A model generated the notes under the pieces. That model saw only the letters and a list, made by a program, of their open reading frames with translations, was not told the origin of the DNA and made no database searches. From positions 1 through 64,000 of the forward strand of contig JAGTXK010000105.1 in assembly GCA_019096195.1 (NCBI GenBank): a stretch of 64,000 nucleotides of DNA, in the 5' to 3' direction. Within the stretch, counting starts at the first letter, position 1; every line of letters begins with the position of its first letter. This document shows, in pieces, positions 59,201 to 64,000 of this stretch. The stretch is from Boletus sp. NGJ (lineage: Eukaryota; Basidiomycota; Agaricomycetes; Boletales; Boletaceae). The position numbers and the translations under genes are program-made.

Positions 59201-60862
59201 AGAACAAGGGTGTGAAGACTAAAGAAGAGATGAGTGGACAGGGCCACTGCACAACAATCGATACTCACTATCTCGCTGGATAGGGTCATGAGCGATACCA
59301 CTGAGCATGGTGAACTTGGAAATTTCGCCCAGCGTAAACCTCTCGCCCATCCAAGGAAAGAAGTGGGTCAAACTATAGTGACGTCCCCGGACCCCTTTAG
59401 GGATGCCGGTGCTGCCACTTGTGAAGGACAAAGTACCAATACTATCAGGTCCTAGGATGACATTCGGGTCAGTTTCCGAAAGGTGGTAGCGTGACTTGAG
59501 TACGTCGGTCCCATTGACAATTCCGCCAAGAATGCCGCCAGACGACGAAAATTCGAGTGCGGGAACTTCGACGCGAATCTTGAGGTTATTTGAGAGGAAC
59601 TCTCGAACGCTAGGCCCTATCCTCCCTGCCCCAGCTAGAACGACGAGTCCACGAGGTTGAGCGACTTGCAAGTATATCTGTTGCCGCGACGGAGGGTACG
59701 CAGGGTCTGATATGCAGCGTGTGAATTACGCGCTCGAATGTCAGTTGAACACTCACGCACCAATGACAGAGAACGTCGCGCCAGCTTTGAGGACTGCCAT
59801 GACCGCAACGACGAGTTCCACGCTTCGATACGCGTAGATCATCACGACTTCTTCTCGTTTGATACCTCCTTGAAGAAGGTGATGCGCCAGGATATTCGAT
59901 GCTCTCCTGATATTGCCATACGTGTAGGTGCGTGCGTCTTGTCTCCCGTCGGGCGTTATGGAGGAAAGGCTCTGGATCACACATGACCGGTCTGGCCAGC
60001 GAATTGCATTACGCGAGAAAACGTCTGTTATCGCCCCTTTCCAATCACACCAATGTAGATCTGCAGTTGGGTTGGGCAGATGGACCCTCTGACCGTTAGT
60101 CAACAGGGGCACTGAGCCTACGAGGGCGCCGGGGTTTGCAGAGACTTTTCGCAATAACACGGAGAGCTGGTCAACGATGAACGAAATACGGACGGGACTA
60201 AAGAGCAGAGAATTGTAGAGGATGCGGAGTGCGATGCGGGGAGCGAGAGAAGAACGAGTCGTCGTGGGGGGTCGCGTGACGAAGATAGTGAGATCGGATG
60301 TCAGACTAGTTGAGCGGATAAAGTTCTCGCGAGGTTGGTCAGTCTCATCGAAGAAACGGACACGAAAGAGTGGACGCGTGTTTTCTACCGTGTCTTCTTT
60401 GTCCTTGCGGAGGGCTTGGACGATAGTTTCGTAGGGGAGTACATCGGCCTCTGCCTCCTTCTCGACAAGCTGGACGCGCCGGACGATGGACGAGAAAGTA
60501 TCGGATGGCTCGACAGCCAAACGCAGGACGAGAGGTGCACTCGCCGCAGCAGATGAAGAACCGATGACGATGTCAGTGTCACCGGTGTAGCGATGTAACA
60601 ACACGATGAAAGCAGCGAGGAGGAGGTGGAAAGCGGAGGGACTACTGTCTGTCTTTTGCGCATCGTCGTCTTCTGCGTCGCCGTTGTCCGATAGGAGAGC
60701 GAGTTTCAGCAAGGCGAGGGATGTTTGCTCGGAAAGATTGGCAGTATGGGCAGCCTCAATCAGTTTGTTGGTCCCGACTGGTCGCGGGTAATCAGTCGGC
60801 AGGGATATCGACGGGAGGTTTTGCAGCCTTGCCAATACTCTAGAGAGCGCATCGGCTACCAT
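56292..60862 (-). CDS. LYS2: L-2-aminoadipate reductase
   Basis: NRPS-like enzyme of fungal lysine synthesis: adenylates 2-aminoadipate, loads it on a carrier Ser and reduces it with NADPH to the semialdehyde. ATG at 60862 ([20 protein letters not shown]) precedes the typical LPTDYPRP. Domains in order: N-terminal condensation-like region (about residues 1-280), adenylation domain with [45 protein letters not shown] and [13 protein letters not shown], carrier domain with [12 protein letters not shown] (phosphopantetheine Ser), and reductase domain with [33 protein letters not shown] and [13 protein letters not shown]. It ends KAAGRSGV at 56292. Introns near 59700, 59235, 58150, 57230-57300 (with a T15 run) and 56910. 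Complete and single-copy here. Confidence 0.92.
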
Positions 60863-60985
60863 GAGGTCGAGCAAGGGAAGGGTTGATGTTGCAGCTGTAC
60901 ACGGGAATTTTACTTGTGACTCCGAGACGCGAGCATTAGCGTCGGACAGGTCAAGCGAGCTATAAACGACTGTCTTTACAGTAAT

Positions 60986-62134
60986 CTACAAGTCCAAAGC
61001 TGATAATCTTGACTCAAGTTTCGGCCGATATTTAATCCCACGAATCGTCTGGATGTATCCTAGAGTCCGTGACAAACGACCGACAAGAGTGCAGACCTGG
61101 GTAAGAGATAATCGTAATCGATCGCAATAAGAGCAACGTACTCTCCCGAGGCCTGTTCTAGCCATCATCAAGACACTATCTTCGAGACTCCAGAGACGAA
61201 TGTTGTGATCACGGTAACCCCCAGCAAGGTAACAACCATCTGGAGACATGGCGACAGCGTAGACTTCATTCGCGCCCGCGTGTACGGAGGCAAGTTGCCG
61301 AGGCGTGCTAACCGTGTCCCAGAGGACAACACGGCCGTCTTCAGAGCCAGTTGCGATGCGGCCTCCCTCACAATATGCTGCGATAGAGCGTACCCAGCTG
61401 TCATGCGCACTCGTATGTATGTAGAGCAGTGAACCGGTGATAGGGTTGAGGAATATGACAGAGTTGTAGGCTGCGGTGACGAGTTGTTTCTCCCCGGGCC
61501 ATGCCAGAGCGAGGATGGGGTTCCCTGCAAGATTTGCGAGGGGTGAACTGACAAGCTCACCCGAGACGATGTTCCAAACTCGAATGGTCCCATCTTCCGC
61601 ACCAGTCGCCAACTGACTTGCGTCAGGTGAGAAAGTGATAGAGAGGATGCTGGATTTGTGGCCTTCGAGGGGACCAGCGACCACCTCACCCGTAGAGGTG
61701 TTCCAGATGAAAACAGTCCGGTCGTCGGACACAGTGGCCAGTTGTTTCGAATCGGGCGAAAATGAGACACCGCGGACGGACGAGGAGTGTTTACGCCAAG
61801 GGACGACGGCGTTTGTCCAACTCGCTACCCTCCAGACCGCCACTGTGCCATTGGCACCGCCGCTGGCAAGAAGGAATCCGTCAGGCGACGCGGCCATCGC
61901 TGTCACCCCGCTTCCGTGGTGCATTACCCCCGACTGTCTCCCTTCCTCCACTTCCCACACCCGAATCGTCCCTCCATGTGAACTGCTGACAAGGCGCTTG
62001 CTATCTGGGAGAAAGACGAGTGCCGATATGGTCCCAGTATGGCCCTCCATCGTCCTGAGGCATTTCAGTGCTGCCAATGGTACCCATTTCCTTCGTCGAA
62101 ATGCATTTCTGACAACGTGAAGAATTCTTGGCAT
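60986..62134 (-). CDS. WD40-repeat beta-propeller protein
   Basis: Single-exon frame; ATG at 62134 (MPRILHVVRNAFRRRKW) was chosen, the upstream extension starting only with TTG. Seven WD-type repeats follow: MEGHTGTISALVFLPDSKRL, HHGSGVTAMAASPDGFLLAS, HSSSVRGVSFSPDSKQLAT, GHKSSILSITFSPDASQLAT, AGNPILALAWPGEKQLVT, AHDSWVRSIAAYCEGGRIAT and ANEVYAVAMSPDGCYLAGG, each ending in VW/IW/LW-type strands. The repeats are regular, as in fungal NLR-type propellers, but no NACHT or other domain is attached: upstream of the ATG there is no NTPase sequence on this strand. A basic C-terminal tail of about 50 residues follows the last blade. A scaffold role is likely; partner unknown. Confidence 0.8.
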   Translation of the reverse strand: MPRILHVVRNAFRRRKWVPLAALKCLRTMEGHTGTISALVFLPDSKRLVSSSHGGTIRVWEVEEGRQSGVMHHGSGVTAMAASPDGFLLASGGANGTVAVWRVASWTNAVVPWRKHSSSVRGVSFSPDSKQLATVSDDRTVFIWNTSTGEVVAGPLEGHKSSILSITFSPDASQLATGAEDGTIRVWNIVSGELVSSPLANLAGNPILALAWPGEKQLVTAAYNSVIFLNPITGSLLYIHTSAHDSWVRSIAAYCEGGRIATGSEDGRVVLWDTVSTPRQLASVHAGANEVYAVAMSPDGCYLAGGYRDHNIRLWSLEDSVLMMARTGLGRVRCSYCDRLRLSLTQVCTLVGRLSRTLGYIQTIRGIKYRPKLESRLSALDL

Positions 62135-62828
62135 ATGATAACAAACCAAAAGTTCGGGTGAGTGGTGGATTTCAGGAGACTTACTTATTTTTGTGGCACT
62201 TGTCAAAGTCTGTCAGCTGAACCTGAGACAACCCTGACCTTCTTCACAGTGTCAAATCTTGGTCAAATCAACTGGACTTTTGCATCTCGGGCCCGACCCA
62301 TATTTTGTGTTGTTACGCTTGTAGGCCCCAGCCGCGAGTGGGATCTCTCAGTGGAAGCTGTTATGGCATGCATGGTCGCCTCTTCACTAATTGCTAACAG
62401 AGTACCAACTCGCAATGCTAGCAATCTCAAAGGTTTCATTTCGAATCGATCAATATGTTTGACAGTCATATACGTGCTCAGACATGTGAAACGAGTTCAG
62501 CATCTCCTATTTGATCGACTGCGCGGCTGCTAGATCTGCCAGTGCCAAACATTGATTCACATGCGCCGCATTGTCTACGAAGGGCCTCGACTCATTACAC
62601 TTCATTTCTCTGCTGGGGTGAGGTAATGACGGGCCCACAGCGCAATATTGCAGTGGTGGTATGATCAGGGAGATGCTCAGTGCAACGCGACCACTTCGAT
62701 AAAATGCGTCAGACATATATCAGTACTGCAGATTACACACAAATTTGAATGCGACTTCAATGACAAGAAACACAGCGCCGGATCCCCATTCTACACCACT
62801 CACGCAGCAAAACTGACGAGCTTTCTTC
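62135..62828. other. Spacer between the WD40 and dynamin-like genes
   Basis: Upstream of the WD40 gene and downstream of the dynamin-like gene. No gene supported. Confidence 0.5.
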
Positions 62829-64000
62829 TCATTTCCTGCAGTCGGACCCGACTCCCTTCCAGCCGGGTCCGCTTTCTCCCCCAGTGGCTGGATCCTCGCT
62901 CACCAACTCCTTCATGCGATCAGCAAAGCTGCCCGACGACGTCGTGTCATCCATGAGGCGCTGGAGCAGGGTGATCGACAATCTCTCTGCCAGGGCCCGA
63001 TGCAGGGATTGTTCGATCTTCAGCGGGATGGTATCAATTATGCGCTGTACGAGTGTCGTGTCAGCCCCTCATCGCGTCTGCTTCGTGGGATTCAGATATC
63101 TCACCTACCCTTGAATGCGATAGTAAAGTATGCGCGCACGTCTGCCATGACGGTCAACTCGTCATCGAATTGGTCTCGAGGTGATAGACGAGTCAAGGTT
63201 TCCACAGTGACATCCTTGTATCCGGCCTGAGCCAGGTGTTGCAAGGCGTGTTGTGTTGACGAATCGATTGAACGTCCTTGCTTAGTCGAGCCGGCAGGAA
63301 GCTTGTATGCTTCGGGGTCTTTGCGAGCTAGCCGATACTTAGCAAGCCACTTCTCACGAAGGTCCCGGAAATCCTTCAGGTTTTGGGTGTACGTTGGGGT
63401 TATCTCGACCTCCAGAGTTTCCTTGATCGCAACGAGTGCTCTCTGCTTGTGTTCTTCGATGTCGGGGCGGATGAAACCCCTGTAGACGAGATGGAGTCTA
63501 CATCAAATTGTGCAAACAGCCTTGTCGACGACGTACAAGATCAACTTCTCGAGCACCTTGAACCGGCCAAAGTGTGTCTTGACGAGTTCCTCAATGACAT
63601 CATCGAGTACATCGTTAATGGATGTCAGACACTGCTCCGCGGGCGTGGGCCATCGGATCGTGAACTGGTTGATGAGACGAGTCTTGGCCTCGTACGGAAT
63701 ATTGCCAGGAAGTTCCCATGCAATCGACCTATCAACATTGTGCGTCAAAAAGCGTAACCAGTGAAGGGAATGAAAACGGACCCCAAAATGGTCTTGCGAA
63801 CATCATACAATCCCATCACCTGTGGGTTAGTACCAGTGATCTTGATCGGTGCTTTGTTACTCTTGACTGGTGTGTTATTACTCTTGACTGGTGGATTATT
63901 ACTCTTGACTGGTGCATCATTACTCTTGGCCTGGCCTTTTTTACCCTTGTAGGGTCCTTTTTTACGCTTACACATACCATCCTCTTCAGATTCGACAACC
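62829..64000 (-). CDS. Dynamin-related GTPase, C-terminal part (5' end outside window)
   Basis: Only stalk and GED are inside the window. Reading leftwards: a hydrophilic insert VVESEEDGMCKRKKG with 7-residue repeats, GLYDVRKTI, WELPGNIPYEAKTRLINQF, WPTPAEQCLTSINDVLDDVI, VKTHFGRFKVLEKLI, IEEHKQRALVAIKETLEVE, TPTYTQNLKDFRDLREKWL, then GED-type VRAYFTIAFK, RIIDTIPLKIEQSLHRALAE and LLQRLMDDTTSSGSFADRM. The frame as written stops at 62829, but moving one base at a G5 run (about 62876) would continue as RKRTRLEGSRVRLQEMRRKL, the expected end of the family, to a TGA near 62805. It resembles the fungal Mx/vacuolar-sorting-like dynamins without PH domain. Introns near 63115, 63500 and 63755. Confidence 0.8.
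63838..63945 (-). repeat. 21-base tandem repeat inside the dynamin-like coding region
   Basis: About four and a half units of TTACTCTTGACTGGTGNATTA on the plus strand, encoding minus-strand heptads of the form SNNxPVK (SNDAPVK, SNNPPVK, SNNTPVK, SNKAPIK). In register with the reading frame, so repeat-number change would not break the gene. Confidence 0.85.

Noticed and set aside
63838-63945. Regular 21-base repeats reminiscent of a CRISPR array
   Set aside because: No spacers; units are contiguous, in frame, and inside a eukaryotic dynamin coding region.

Overview
The window is nuclear DNA of a filamentous basidiomycete, most likely an Agaricomycete. The evidence is genes split by many short (about 50-100 nt) GT-AG introns, the gene families present (basidiomycete-type HMG-CoA reductase, LYS2, a DUF6533-like seven-helix protein, fungal CorA-like proteins, a Pif1-type Helitron helicase relic) and an intron-containing tRNA-Leu. 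Genus cannot be decided from the sequence. Many gene ends below are envelopes containing introns that were placed by reading frame, splice signals and family knowledge, not by alignment.

1-7.85 kb: a tandem array of an allantoate-permease-like MFS transporter. Copy 1 is intact where visible, copy 2 is nearly intact but broken near its N-terminus, copy 3 has lost its ATG and carries many indels, and copy 4 is a small relic. 8.8-11.7 kb: a small unknown gene with a clear TATA box and an FCY2-like purine-cytosine permease. 12.2-17.2 kb: two tandem CorA-like genes with nearly identical tracts that include introns. 17.7-30.1 kb: a run of conserved core genes on the minus strand: exocyst SEC5, a cytochrome b5/sphingolipid fatty-acid 2-hydroxylase, an acyl-CoA synthetase, and HMG-CoA reductase.

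31-51 kb is a rearranged accessory block: an aldo-keto reductase with one frame break, a 5'-damaged zinc alcohol dehydrogenase, CorA-like copy C, two direct repeats carrying the 3' end of a short-chain dehydrogenase on either side of a Crinkler-like P-loop NTPase gene, a truncated Helitron, CorA-like copy D, a 3-beta-HSD-like dehydrogenase and a second, intact aldo-keto reductase. The order AKR-CorA-SDR / SDR-CorA-AKR is roughly mirrored. A tRNA-Leu(CAA) gene follows.

52.7-64 kb: an NTF2/SnoaL-like protein, a DUF6533-like membrane protein, LYS2 (alpha-aminoadipate reductase, lysine synthesis), a WD40 protein, and the 3' part of a dynamin-related GTPase with a heptapeptide repeat.

No clearly new molecular system is demonstrated. 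The best leads are the NTPase gene bracketed by direct repeats, the CorA-like family with gene-conversion-like tracts and a GMN-to-SMN change, the Helitron terminus candidate, and a recurring pattern of single-base frame breaks beside homopolymers that may be assembly error rather than biology.
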